NCBI RefSeq assembly: GCF_009664365.1
Contig: NZ_CP044310.1
Location: 1,313,001-1,377,000 of the forward strand
Source: Paenibacillus xylanilyticus
GTDB taxonomy: Bacteria; Bacillota; Bacilli; Paenibacillales; Paenibacillaceae
DNA length: 64,000 bases
Direction of reading: 5' to 3'
The notes under the pieces were generated by a model, which was not told the DNA's origin, searched no databases, and was given only the letters and a program-made list of their open reading frames with translations. This document shows positions 43,885 through 52,378 of the stretch, piece after piece (within the stretch, counting starts at the first letter, position 1; every line of letters begins with the position of its first letter). Both the position numbers and the translations under genes were made by a program.

Positions 43885-44057
43885 ACGCTTTTCCCCCTGA
43901 ACGCCATGTCAAATATATTAAACCAATCCTGAGCTATTTTTTGATCAGGGCAGCTTTCCTGCAAAAAGATGACGCTTGGACAGACCTATATCTGAATAGG
44001 TCTGTCTAAGGACATCTCATATTGTCGTAAATCAAAAGAACCATGTCCAAATACTGC

Positions 44058-44086
44058 TTGACATGATACAATTTGTATCGTAAATT
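44058..44086 (+). promoter_or_regulatory. SigmaA-type promoter of exopolysaccharide locus
   Basis: TTGACA (44058-44063), a 17-bp spacer and TAAATT (44081-44086) form the likely start of the rightward polysaccharide transcript, 130 bp before the first gene. A perfect 15-bp palindrome fills the spacer. The intergenic stretch 43885-44215 contains nothing else that I can name. Confidence 0.7.
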
Positions 44087-44113
44087 GGACGTATGGAAGT
44101 TACAAAATGTATC
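44065..44113. promoter_or_regulatory. Paired operators O1 and O2 for XRE regulator
   Basis: O1 is GATACAA-T-TTGTATC (44065-44079), a perfect 7-1-7 inverted repeat exactly between the -35 and -10 boxes. O2 at 44099-44113 matches O1 at 12 of 15 positions. Centres are 34 bp apart, roughly three helical turns, which would favour cooperative binding on one face. The adjacent XRE gene is the obvious candidate to bind them. Confidence 0.7.
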
Positions 44114-44215
44114 ATTTGGAATAATTTAAGTGTCTCCCCGTTGCCTATGCAATATACCTGTGAGAAGGAATAATGGCAACACTTGGAGTCTAATCCATTC
44201 TAAAGGAATGAAACG

Positions 44216-44650
44216 ATGAATTCAGTGATTCAGGAATGGGCCGATCTAGAATTAAATGTCCATATGTACATTCAGGAGTTTCAGGGTAACACAGTAGACC
44301 GCAAACGACGTCCCGTTCTCTTGCTTGGGATGGACACAAAAGCGATTACCTTCCTGAGTGACCTGGTTTTACCGGTAACGTCAACGATGTTGATCGGTTT
44401 GGATGTAGAAGATCGACAAGTATGTGTAAGGCTTCAGGCAAGCTTGGAATGGAAACAGCCATTCGGCGAGCTTACATTGTATCATTCAAGCCTGCATATT
44501 CAGCAAGAGCAGACACTATATATAACTGGACAGTTAAATCAGATGCTTCGTGACGTGCAGTTTCCTACGGTATCCCGATTCGCCTATGAAAAAGCAGCGG
44601 AACAACCGGATCTGCAAAAACCCTATCATTACATCGATTTTACCATATGA
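44216..44650 (+). CDS. Hypothetical protein heading the EPS locus (PilZ-like layout)
   Basis: This encodes 144 residues. The predicted strand-rich middle (about 32-105) follows a short helix and an RKRRP segment, and the layout recalls PilZ-type barrels: Arg-rich entry, LLGMDTKAITFLSDLVLP, then paired strands around ASLEWKQPFGELTLY. The DxSxxG c-di-GMP motif is absent, so cyclic-di-GMP binding is doubtful. I do not recognise a specific family. AAAGGAATG lies before the ATG. It is the first gene after the operator-controlled promoter and precedes the phosphatase by 153 bp. Confidence 0.55.
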   Translation: MNSVIQEWADLELNVHMYIQEFQGNTVDRKRRPVLLLGMDTKAITFLSDLVLPVTSTMLIGLDVEDRQVCVRLQASLEWKQPFGELTLYHSSLHIQQEQTLYITGQLNQMLRDVQFPTVSRFAYEKAAEQPDLQKPYHYIDFTI

Positions 44651-44803
44651 AGCATCACAAATTCTAAACATTTTCTGAACAAGCATGTACTTAACGCCAT
44701 TTTACTATATTTCATAGCGTTATGCATTAGTTCTTTAACACCAAAAGCATTTTGCGCGATGAATAAAAGGGCGAGGGGGATCATACATTGAGGAAGTTTG
44801 GAT

Positions 44804-45568
44804 ATGGTTGAAATACACTGCCACATTTTATCAGGTCTTGATGATGGTCCGGTTCACATGGAACAGTCCATCGACATGGCCGAGAAGGCGGCAGCCTCGG
44901 GAGTTACCTCGATCATTGCAACTCCGCATCACCTGAACGGGCATTACAATAATGAACCGATTGTGGTCAATCAGGCCGTGGAACTGCTTCGTGCAGAGCT
45001 TCGCAAACGCAACATTCGCTTGGAGGTCCGCCCCGGACAGGAGATCAGGGTTCATGAAGCTCTGATTCGAGACTTACACGCAGGCAAATGCTGCACACTT
45101 GCCGGGAGTCGTTACATGTTGCTGGAATTGCCCTTTGGCTATATTCCCTCGCAGTTCACCGGAATACTTCACGAACTTAAAGTAGCCGGTATCGTACCTA
45201 TCATTGCTCATCCCGAAAGGAATCACCCAATCCAGAATAATCCTGGACTATTGGTTGAATACATTCAACAGGGCGCACTGATTCAGCTCACAGCCCAGTC
45301 CATCATAGGACTTTTCGGACGAAAAGTTCAGAAATGGTGTTTTCATTTTTGCAAAGAAAACCCGTTTCATTTCATTTCATCAGATGCTCATGACATTCAT
45401 ATTCGTTCATTTGCTATGAATGCTGCGTATGAGCAGCTAGGCCGCAGATTTGGCAAAGAACTGGTTTCACGCTTAAAAAATAATGCTTGGTCGTTATGGA
45501 ACAACCAAAGTATAGACATAGAGCAAGAAAAACCGAAGGTTCTCAAACGCAGGTTGTTGTTCTGGTAA
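44804..45568 (+). CDS. Tyrosine-protein phosphatase, CpsB/YwqE-type (PHP)
   Basis: This encodes 254 residues of the PHP-fold phosphatase family. Metal ligands are visible in order: IHCHILSGLDDGP (5-17), ATPHH, GQEIRVHE, the HPER motif and SDAHD. It removes phosphate from the bacterial tyrosine kinase encoded two genes on, so that polymer length and export can cycle. Family members are ~250 residues, as here. ATG 44804 has GAGGAAG 7 bases upstream; TTG 44798 is too close. The order phosphatase, Wzz, kinase is the classic capsule/EPS control module. Confidence 0.9.
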   Translation: MVEIHCHILSGLDDGPVHMEQSIDMAEKAAASGVTSIIATPHHLNGHYNNEPIVVNQAVELLRAELRKRNIRLEVRPGQEIRVHEALIRDLHAGKCCTLAGSRYMLLELPFGYIPSQFTGILHELKVAGIVPIIAHPERNHPIQNNPGLLVEYIQQGALIQLTAQSIIGLFGRKVQKWCFHFCKENPFHFISSDAHDIHIRSFAMNAAYEQLGRRFGKELVSRLKNNAWSLWNNQSIDIEQEKPKVLKRRLLFW

Positions 45569-45625
45569 GCAGTCAGATCGATAGAATGTCATCATAATCG
45601 CTGAATTGAATGGGAGGAATACAAG

Positions 45626-46375
45626 GTGGAACTGAAAGAGTACATGCAAATTTTACGCAAGCGAATTTGGATCATCGTAGCCTTTGTTGCAGTTGCTTGC
45701 ATTGGAGCAGGTGTCAAAAATTATTTTTTTACCGTCCCCATTTATGAAGCGAACGCAAAATTGATCGTCAATCAGGCATATAACGCAGAGGGTGTTCCCA
45801 GTCTGGATATTGGGTCCATTCAAACCAACATTAAAGTGATTAACTCGTATATGGAAATCATTAAATCTTCAGCAATCCTCGACAAAGTAGCTGCTACATA
45901 CCCCGATCTAGGCATGAACGGCAATCAACTGGCACAGAACATCTCGGTAACCACAGCGAATGAATCCCAGGTTATGAGTTTAACCGCTACGGGCTTGTCT
46001 TCGGAAAAAGCGGCCAAAACAGTTAATGCCGTTGCCAAAGTGTTTGAATCCCAAATCCCCGTAATTATGAAAGTGGATAATGTAACCATTCTAAGTGAAG
46101 CCAAACCCACGGAATCGTCCAGACCCATCAATGTAAATCCAACCGTTAATATTCTGATCAGTTTTCTCGTAGGACTTCTGCTGGCAGTAGGTTTTGTATT
46201 CCTCTTGGAATACTTGGATGATACGTTGAAAACCGAAGATGAATTGGAGAAGGAGCTGGGAATTCCGGCACTCGCTGTCATATCCAAAATCAAAAAGGAA
46301 GAAGTCCGCAGCTCCAAACAGACTACATCTCAAAAACAGGTAGGTGACGGCCAGTATGCCACGGTTAACCAATGA
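45626..46375 (+). CDS. Wzz/CpsC-type chain length regulator (kinase activator)
   Basis: This encodes 249 residues. Membrane helices lie near 17-37 and 178-198. The extracellular domain between carries the Wzz-type start VPIYEANAKLIVNQ and ends with the proline-rich ESSRPINVNPTVNI before the second helix, the polysaccharide co-polymerase pattern. The C-terminal cytoplasmic tail would contact and activate the BY-kinase. The GTG start at 45626 has GGGAGG 8 bases upstream. It overlaps the kinase gene by 20 bp. Confidence 0.9.
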   Translation: MELKEYMQILRKRIWIIVAFVAVACIGAGVKNYFFTVPIYEANAKLIVNQAYNAEGVPSLDIGSIQTNIKVINSYMEIIKSSAILDKVAATYPDLGMNGNQLAQNISVTTANESQVMSLTATGLSSEKAAKTVNAVAKVFESQIPVIMKVDNVTILSEAKPTESSRPINVNPTVNILISFLVGLLLAVGFVFLLEYLDDTLKTEDELEKELGIPALAVISKIKKEEVRSSKQTTSQKQVGDGQYATVNQ

Positions 46376-47039
46376 TAAAGGAAGCCTAGTTACAATGGCT
46401 AATCCCAAGTCCAGTTCATCTGAAGCTTATCGTAAGCTGAGAACCAACATCCAATTTTCATCTATTGATAGTCAGATTCAAACGATCATGATCGCTTCGG
46501 CTTTGTCGGGTGAAGGGAAAACCACAACGATCGGAAATCTGGCCGTGACCTATGCACAGGAAGGGAAAAAGGTTCTGCTTATGGATACGGACCTGCGTAA
46601 ACCTGCCGTGCACCGCATGTTTAATGTGCCCAACCATGTAGGACTGACCAGTGTATTGTCGAGTCAATATAAGGTGACGGAAGTATTGAGAGAAACGGAT
46701 GTGGAAGGATTGCATGTTCTCTCTTCCGGTCCGATTCCGCCCAACCCTTCCGAGATGCTGGGTTCCCGTAAAATGACAGCCCTGCTGGAAAGTCTTAAGG
46801 AAGAATACGATGTCATTCTATTTGATACTCCGCCTGTTCTGGCCGTGACAGATGCATTGATTATCAGTTCATTGTGCGATGGCGTCCTTCTTGTCGTAAG
46901 TGCAGGCAAGGTGAAGAAAGATTTGGTCAAAAAGGCAAAGGCACATCTCGAACATGTAAATGCTCGGATTCTCGGAGCAGTGCTGAACAATGTACAGGTG
47001 CCGAAAAATCGGAATGCTGATTATGTCGAGAATGTTTAA
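46356..47039 (+). CDS. BY-kinase, CpsD/YwqD-type tyrosine kinase
   Basis: This encodes 227 residues. Walker A is SALSGEGKTTTIGNLA (about 46-61), Walker A-prime VLLMDTDLRKP and Walker B VILFDTPPV, the bacterial tyrosine kinase set. N-terminal SSEAYRKLRTNI is the usual activation-interface motif. The C terminus ends RNADYVENV with a single Tyr; the usual tail of several clustered tyrosines is missing, so autophosphorylation control may be reduced or use other sites. It works with the Wzz-like activator and is the substrate of the phosphatase. ATG 46356 follows GTAGGTGA. Confidence 0.9.
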   Translation: MPRLTNDKGSLVTMANPKSSSSEAYRKLRTNIQFSSIDSQIQTIMIASALSGEGKTTTIGNLAVTYAQEGKKVLLMDTDLRKPAVHRMFNVPNHVGLTSVLSSQYKVTEVLRETDVEGLHVLSSGPIPPNPSEMLGSRKMTALLESLKEEYDVILFDTPPVLAVTDALIISSLCDGVLLVVSAGKVKKDLVKKAKAHLEHVNARILGAVLNNVQVPKNRNADYVENV

Positions 47040-47089
47040 GTGGCTTTCATTATAAATCCCAAATAGCACTGTCAGGTCATGTCTACTAT

Positions 47090-47161
47090 ACCTTTATCAA
47101 GGTAGGCACTCGGTCACACTGTGGGTAGTGTACCTTAGACGTTAATCGTCAAGGGTGTGAC
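47090..47161 (+). ncRNA. Structured leader RNA between BY-kinase and galU (EAR-like position)
   Basis: Several stems fit together. ACCTT-TATC-AAGGT (47090-47103) is followed by a closing stem GTCACAC (47113-47119) with GTGTGAC (47155-47161). Inside lies CCTT-a-GACG with CGTC-AAGG (47133-47154) around TTAAT. The element lies in the untranslated 255 bp between the kinase and galU. Bacillus eps operons carry the EAR/epsC antitermination RNA between the kinase and the third gene, so this may be a counterpart. The match is by position and structure only; I cannot align it to the EAR consensus from memory. Confidence 0.5.
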
Positions 47162-47294
47162 GTGAGGTTGGGTTGAATGCCCCTTTATGAAATTGAAAGT
47201 AAGAATTGCATCAATTTATTTCAAGGTTTCATGGATTTAAGTGGTTCAACTCATACTTTTAAACCATAAAAATAAGAAGGATAGGGTGGTATTT

Positions 47295-48203
47295 ATGACT
47301 AAAGTGAGGAAAGCAATCATTCCCGCAGCAGGTTTGGGGACCCGATTTTTACCCGCTACAAAGGCAATGCCTAAAGAGATGCTCCCTATCGTAGACAAAC
47401 CGACCATTCAATACATTGTGGAGGAAGCAGTAGCTTCCGGTATTGAAGACATTATTATCGTAACTGGCAAAGGGAAGCGTGCAATTGAGGATCATTTCGA
47501 TAGTGCGTTTGAATTGGAGCACAATTTGCTGGAGAAAGGCAAGCTGGGTTTACTGGAAGAAGTTAGGAAATCCTCCAACGTTGATATTCACTACATAAGG
47601 CAGAAGGAAGCCCTGGGATTGGGGCATGCCGTTTGGTGTGCCCGGAATTTTATCGGCAATGAGCCCTTTGCCGTGTTGCTTGGCGATGACATTGTCGTAT
47701 CCGAAGTACCGTGCACGAAGCAGTTGATTCAACAATACGAGAAGGTTAACCAGTCGGTGCTTGGTGTGAAAACGGTAAGTCCAAGTGAAACCTATCGCTA
47801 TGGAATTATTGATCCACTGCATACTGATGGAAGACTTTCTTCTGTAAATAGTATGGTAGAGAAACCGCCACTCGGTTCTGCTCCTTCCAATCTTGCAATC
47901 ATGGGCCGATACATTTTGACGCCTAAGGTATTCGAGTATCTGGAAGAGCAAAATGTTGGAGCTGGTGGTGAGATTCAGCTTACCGATGCTCTGCAAATGC
48001 TTAATCACGATGAAGGAATCAGCGCGTATGATTTCGAAGGTTCCCGGTTCGACGTGGGCGAGAAACTAGGATATATCCTGACTACGCTAGATTTTGCGTT
48101 GAAAAATAATGAGCTTCGTGCACCAGTCTTAATGGCGATTGAAGAGATCTTAATGAAGGAAAAATTGAACGAAGTGCTTGTAGCAGGAGGGGATGGTCTG
48201 TGA
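47295..48203 (+). CDS. galU: UTP-glucose-1-phosphate uridylyltransferase
   Basis: This encodes 302 residues of the GalU/GtaB family. The N-terminal [32 protein letters not shown] is the nucleotidyltransferase signature. Later [19 protein letters not shown] and [15 protein letters not shown] are all as expected. It makes UDP-glucose, which feeds the UDP-glucose dehydrogenase (60530) and the UDP-xylose synthase-like enzyme (48882) in the same locus. GATAGGGTGG precedes ATG 47295; the frame to 47241 has no support. It overlaps the next gene by 4 bp (GTGA). Confidence 0.94.
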   Translation: MTKVRKAIIPAAGLGTRFLPATKAMPKEMLPIVDKPTIQYIVEEAVASGIEDIIIVTGKGKRAIEDHFDSAFELEHNLLEKGKLGLLEEVRKSSNVDIHYIRQKEALGLGHAVWCARNFIGNEPFAVLLGDDIVVSEVPCTKQLIQQYEKVNQSVLGVKTVSPSETYRYGIIDPLHTDGRLSSVNSMVEKPPLGSAPSNLAIMGRYILTPKVFEYLEEQNVGAGGEIQLTDALQMLNHDEGISAYDFEGSRFDVGEKLGYILTTLDFALKNNELRAPVLMAIEEILMKEKLNEVLVAGGDGL

Positions 48204-48871
48204 ATCTCTCGGGACCAGAGTATTATGGAAGCGGCGGAGAGGCCATTGCCAAGGAAGGTCATGGGAAACTGCTTGAACAGCCGTACTCTAAACGTGTTGG
48301 CGGGTACGCCGATGTTATGAAGCCATTCATCGATTTTTTTGTGGCTGCTCTGTTATTACTGCTAACATCTCCGATCATGCTTGTCATTGCGGTAATGATC
48401 AAACTCGATTCCAAAGGACCTGTGATCTTTAAACAGGAGCGTTACGGAAAAAATGGAATTAAGTTTAATATTTATAAATTTAGAACGATGCGTACGGACG
48501 CACCGAAATATGGGTTATCTCCAACGACAAGTCATGATCCCAGAATCACCCGTCTGGGTCGCTTGCTACGCAAGACGAGTCTGGATGAGCTGCCACAATT
48601 GCTTAACATTATCAAGGGTGATATGAGCTTTGTGGGTCCCAGACCTGAAATGAAGCGAATTGTAGAAGAAAGTTACACGGATCTGGAGCGCAGACGTTTT
48701 CTGGTAAAGCCAGGTATTACCGGATTATGGCAGGTGAGTAAAGCTCGCAAAGAGCCCATCCATCACAATCTGCAATATGATTTCCATTATATCTCCAACG
48801 TCTCGCTGCAGTTAGACATTAAAATTATCTTCAGAACGGCCATGGTAATGATTAAAAGCAATACATTTTGA
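48200..48871 (+). CDS. Undecaprenyl-phosphate sugar phosphotransferase (initiating)
   Basis: This encodes 223 residues of the bacterial sugar transferase family (short WcaJ/WbaP C-terminal type). One membrane helix (about 44-66) precedes the cytosolic domain with [48 protein letters not shown] and KPGITGLWQ, the family hallmarks. It transfers the first sugar-1-phosphate to undecaprenyl phosphate and so starts each repeat unit. The N-terminal ~40 residues before the helix are hydrophilic and variable. The GTG start overlaps the galU stop. Confidence 0.92.
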   Translation: MNLSGPEYYGSGGEAIAKEGHGKLLEQPYSKRVGGYADVMKPFIDFFVAALLLLLTSPIMLVIAVMIKLDSKGPVIFKQERYGKNGIKFNIYKFRTMRTDAPKYGLSPTTSHDPRITRLGRLLRKTSLDELPQLLNIIKGDMSFVGPRPEMKRIVEESYTDLERRRFLVKPGITGLWQVSKARKEPIHHNLQYDFHYISNVSLQLDIKIIFRTAMVMIKSNTF

Positions 48872-48881
48872 CGGATGGAGC

Positions 48882-49853
48882 GTGAACGTATTGAAACATA
48901 TTGTAGTGACGGGGGCAGCCGGCTTCTTGGGCTCACACCTGGTCAAATCTTTAATTCATCAAGGACATCGGGTTACAGGAATTGATAATCTGTCGACAGG
49001 CGTGTCCAGTAATCTGGAAGAGGTGGCAAGCAGCCACCTTTTCCATTTTCAAGAAGCTGATGTCACGTTGGCGGCTTCACTCGATTTTCTGATTGATCAG
49101 CCTGTGGATGAGGTGTACCATCTTGCGTCGCCGGCTTCACCCAAATTCTATCAAGCTGATTCCATCGGTACGATATGGGTGAACACGCAGGGAACTTATC
49201 ACATGCTTGAGCTGGCCCGAACCAAGGGAGCGAAGTTTCTATTTTCAAGTACAAGTGAAGCTTATGGGGATCCTGAGGTGCATCCACAGCCTGAGAGTTA
49301 TCGAGGGAATGTAAACACATGGGGACCGAGAGCCTGTTACGATGAGGCCAAACGTTTGGGCGAAGTTTTTTGTTATGAATACTACACGAAACACAGAGTT
49401 CCCGTTAAAGTAGCGCGCATCTTTAATACGTATTCATCCGGTTTGCGGAATGATGATGGCCGTGTCATCTCTAATTTTGTGACCCAGGCACTGACCGGAC
49501 AGGACATCACCGTTTATGGGGATGGCTCTCAAACCCGTTCGTTCTGCTATGTGGATGACAATATTCGTGGTCTGCAAAAAATGATGGAAACCGAAGAGGC
49601 GAATGGAGAAATTATTAATATCGGCAACCCGACGGAATACACTGTCCTTGAAGTGGCGTATTTGGTAAAAAAGTTGGCCCAATCCGATAGTAAGCTGGTG
49701 TTCCAGCCTTTGCCTCAGGATGATCCCAAAGTTCGTCGTCCTGTGATTGATAAGGCACGTGCCGTGCTCGGCTGGGAGCCTGAAATATCACTGGAAACAG
49801 GACTGAAGTTAACGATTGAGAATGTTCGTGCCACATTGCAGGAAACTCCATGA
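48882..49853 (+). CDS. UDP-glucuronate decarboxylase-like (UDP-xylose synthase)
   Basis: This encodes 323 residues of the extended SDR family. The NAD-binding glycine motif is GAAGFLGSH. LASPASPKFYQ, FSSTSEAYGDPEVHPQPESY, RGNVNTWGPRACYDEAKRLGE (catalytic YxxxK) and YSSGLRNDDGRVISNF are diagnostic of UDP-glucuronate decarboxylase and not of an epimerase. It would make UDP-xylose from UDP-glucuronate, produced by the dehydrogenase at 60530. The GTG at 48882 is the likely start, with GGATGGAG close before it; TTG 48891 is possible. The product of the locus may therefore contain xylose. Confidence 0.85.
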   Translation: MNVLKHIVVTGAAGFLGSHLVKSLIHQGHRVTGIDNLSTGVSSNLEEVASSHLFHFQEADVTLAASLDFLIDQPVDEVYHLASPASPKFYQADSIGTIWVNTQGTYHMLELARTKGAKFLFSSTSEAYGDPEVHPQPESYRGNVNTWGPRACYDEAKRLGEVFCYEYYTKHRVPVKVARIFNTYSSGLRNDDGRVISNFVTQALTGQDITVYGDGSQTRSFCYVDDNIRGLQKMMETEEANGEIINIGNPTEYTVLEVAYLVKKLAQSDSKLVFQPLPQDDPKVRRPVIDKARAVLGWEPEISLETGLKLTIENVRATLQETP

Positions 49854-49869
49854 AGCTAATCAAAGTGAG

Positions 49870-51072
49870 ATGAGATACGTGCATAAAATATTGATTGCCC
49901 ACAGTTTGTATCCACCGCATGTCATTGGCGGGGCAGAGATATCAACACAGATCCTAGCACAGACGCTGAGCCCCAGTTATCACGTGGAAGTCATGACTGT
50001 TGGCAGCCATAAAAATGGCGAAGTGATTACAGATACGATTAATGGGATTGAGATATTACGATTACCGTTTAACAATCGGTATTGGATCGGTGATTCAACC
50101 AAACAAGTATCCGCTCCGGATAAAGTGCTATGGCGAGTACAGGATATATTTAATAGGAAGCAGTATCAGCATATAAAACAATATCTTTTACAGACTAAGC
50201 CCTCGGTAATTCATACTCAGAATATTCCGGGCCTCAGTCTGGCGATCTGGAAGGCAGCCTATGAACTTAATATTCCTGTGGTGCACACGTTGCGGGATTT
50301 CTCACTGATTGAACCCATTAAGATCGAGGCATACTCCAAAATATATAGACAAATCTCCAAAAGATATAGCCGGATGATCTCGGCAGTCATCGGCATATCA
50401 GGACATATCCTTAGAACTCATACAGGTCTGGGGTTATTCGAGCGTTCTTCCAAACATGTGATTCATAATATTGTCGAGAACAATGAAGAGGTACAGAATC
50501 TGTATGCCAGTAAACAGGTACATCATGACCAGCCGCTGGAAATTGGATATTTTGGGCAACTGACGGAAGTGAAGGGTGTTCAATATTTAATTGATGCGGT
50601 AAAACAACTGAATGATCAGATTGTAGGTACACTGTTTATTTTTGGAGATGGTCCAATGGTGGGGGAGTTAAAGGGAAGATCCGAGTCAGACCCAAGAATT
50701 AAATTTATGGGGAAGTTGGAAAAATCACAAATTCCCCTGAAGATGAGGGATATGGACCTGACTATTGTCCCTTCCACTTGGAATGAGCCATTTGGCAGAG
50801 TAGTCATTGAATCTTATCAAGTGGGCACGCCTATTTATGCTTCGAGGGTGGGAGGGATGCCAGAAATTCTACTGGATGCCGAACAATTCTCTTTTGCCCC
50901 CCACAGTGTAGAAGAAATTACGAAGTCCATTCTACATTATTACAATCTGTCTGAGTCAGCGAAACAACGGTTGAAGAATCAATGCTTCGAGCACTGCCAG
51001 TCCTTTAATGAAGATTACCTTCTTAAAGAACATAGTGATATTTATGAAAAGCTAATCAGGCGTGGAGGTTAA
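49870..51072 (+). CDS. Glycosyltransferase family 4 (EPS)
   Basis: This encodes 400 residues with a GT-B fold. The N-terminal acceptor domain starts HKILIAHSLYPPHVIGGAEISTQILAQ. The C-terminal donor domain has GTLFIFGDGPMVGEL and the E-x7-E motif in NEPFGRVVIESYQVGTPIYA, as in GT4 retaining enzymes. It probably adds one sugar to the lipid-linked repeat unit; donor and linkage cannot be read from sequence. The start is uncertain: ATG 49870 follows AAAGTGAG, and GTG 49879 is an alternative. It overlaps none of its neighbours but lies in the same transcript. Confidence 0.85.
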   Translation: MRYVHKILIAHSLYPPHVIGGAEISTQILAQTLSPSYHVEVMTVGSHKNGEVITDTINGIEILRLPFNNRYWIGDSTKQVSAPDKVLWRVQDIFNRKQYQHIKQYLLQTKPSVIHTQNIPGLSLAIWKAAYELNIPVVHTLRDFSLIEPIKIEAYSKIYRQISKRYSRMISAVIGISGHILRTHTGLGLFERSSKHVIHNIVENNEEVQNLYASKQVHHDQPLEIGYFGQLTEVKGVQYLIDAVKQLNDQIVGTLFIFGDGPMVGELKGRSESDPRIKFMGKLEKSQIPLKMRDMDLTIVPSTWNEPFGRVVIESYQVGTPIYASRVGGMPEILLDAEQFSFAPHSVEEITKSILHYYNLSESAKQRLKNQCFEHCQSFNEDYLLKEHSDIYEKLIRRGG

Positions 51073-51073
51073 C

Positions 51074-52378
51074 ATGCAAATGATATCCCTGAATGCCAGA
51101 TCTCATCCACTCGTTCAGGTGAGATCGGATGCCCCATCCTCGCTATTTTTGGTTTCCATGCATATTTTGATCGTGTATTTATCCTTTTATGGTTTGGTAT
51201 CCATTTACGTGGATAATATCGTGGTTAGAACGTTGAAAGATGTAGGTATGATCTTGGTTTCTCTTTTTGCACTGAGCAAAATGTATCGAGAACAAACCTC
51301 CTTTCTAAATCCGTTCTTGTTTGTGATGGGTTCAGTCATAGCGCTGGGCTCTTTGAATCTGTTCATGGGCTCGAGTGTGGTTACACTCATCTATGGTCTG
51401 AAGATAACATTCTTACCTTTAATGATGATGTTCGCAGGTATGTTATTCGCTAAATACGGCGGATTCTATGCATTTGCCAGAACGAACTTTATTGTTTTCA
51501 TTTTGTTGATTGCAGGATGGTTAATACAGTATTCATTAGGCATAGAGAAATTAATAACGATGGGGTTTGTTTATGGTGTAAATATCAAGAACTATCTGGA
51601 AGGTGTACCTCGGCTGTCTTCCATCACCTATTCACCTGATGGTTATGCCTATACCTTACTAATTACGGGTCTAATTGCAGAGCGCATGAAAGCAGCTGTT
51701 AAATACAACATGTTTCGAATAAGTATCCAACTCTTGACGATAAGCTTCTTGTTACTGTCGACTATTCGTTCGGCTTTGGTGCTGTGGATCGTATATCAAG
51801 TTGTACTGTTTTTTCTGAAAATTCGAAAGTACAACAAAAAGAACACATTAATACTTGGTATCACGTTTATGTTGTTGCCCATTGGTGTATTTGCTGGTAC
51901 CCGCTTGTTGGATTCTTATAACCTGCTGTCTGTCTCTTCCATGCTTGATCGATTCAACACCTGGGGAAGCAGACTAACATCTCCGTTGTCCATGCATGGG
52001 GTGGTAGGTAATGGTATTGGCTCGGTTGGTGCTGCTAGTCGGCGAACGCACATGATCGGATTGAACTCCAATAACTTTGCTGTGGATAATCAGATTTTTT
52101 CCTTTTATGAACAGACCGGATGGATAGGCTTACTTTATTTTGTTGTCTTGTTTGTTCTGCTTGTCGTGGTCCTTGTGCGTAAAATGGATATGCTACCATC
52201 TTCGGATAAAATCCGTTTACCACAAATGGCTACCGCACTACTCGCCGGAATTGCAGCTTCTAGTTTAACTACAAATGTACTTGAAATGTTTCCAGCCAAT
52301 ATATTTTTCTGGATTGTCATTGGTATGGCTCTTGTAGGTTCTCATGATGTATATGATAAGCCACAGAAAGTGGGGTGA
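51074..52378 (+). CDS. O-antigen polymerase/ligase-like membrane protein (Wzy)
   Basis: This encodes 434 residues with about ten to eleven membrane helices and a longer loop at about 170-200. The C-terminal half contains the loop with RLTSPLSMHGVVGNGIGSVG (about 300-320), typical in place of the Wzy_C/O-antigen ligase motif. It is the only polymerase-like protein in the locus, so it is the candidate that joins repeat units on the outer face of the membrane. GGAGG lies 5 bases before ATG 51074; an upstream GTG sits on that site. It overlaps the next gene (GTGA). Confidence 0.8.
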   Translation: MQMISLNARSHPLVQVRSDAPSSLFLVSMHILIVYLSFYGLVSIYVDNIVVRTLKDVGMILVSLFALSKMYREQTSFLNPFLFVMGSVIALGSLNLFMGSSVVTLIYGLKITFLPLMMMFAGMLFAKYGGFYAFARTNFIVFILLIAGWLIQYSLGIEKLITMGFVYGVNIKNYLEGVPRLSSITYSPDGYAYTLLITGLIAERMKAAVKYNMFRISIQLLTISFLLLSTIRSALVLWIVYQVVLFFLKIRKYNKKNTLILGITFMLLPIGVFAGTRLLDSYNLLSVSSMLDRFNTWGSRLTSPLSMHGVVGNGIGSVGAASRRTHMIGLNSNNFAVDNQIFSFYEQTGWIGLLYFVVLFVLLVVVLVRKMDMLPSSDKIRLPQMATALLAGIAASSLTTNVLEMFPANIFFWIVIGMALVGSHDVYDKPQKVG

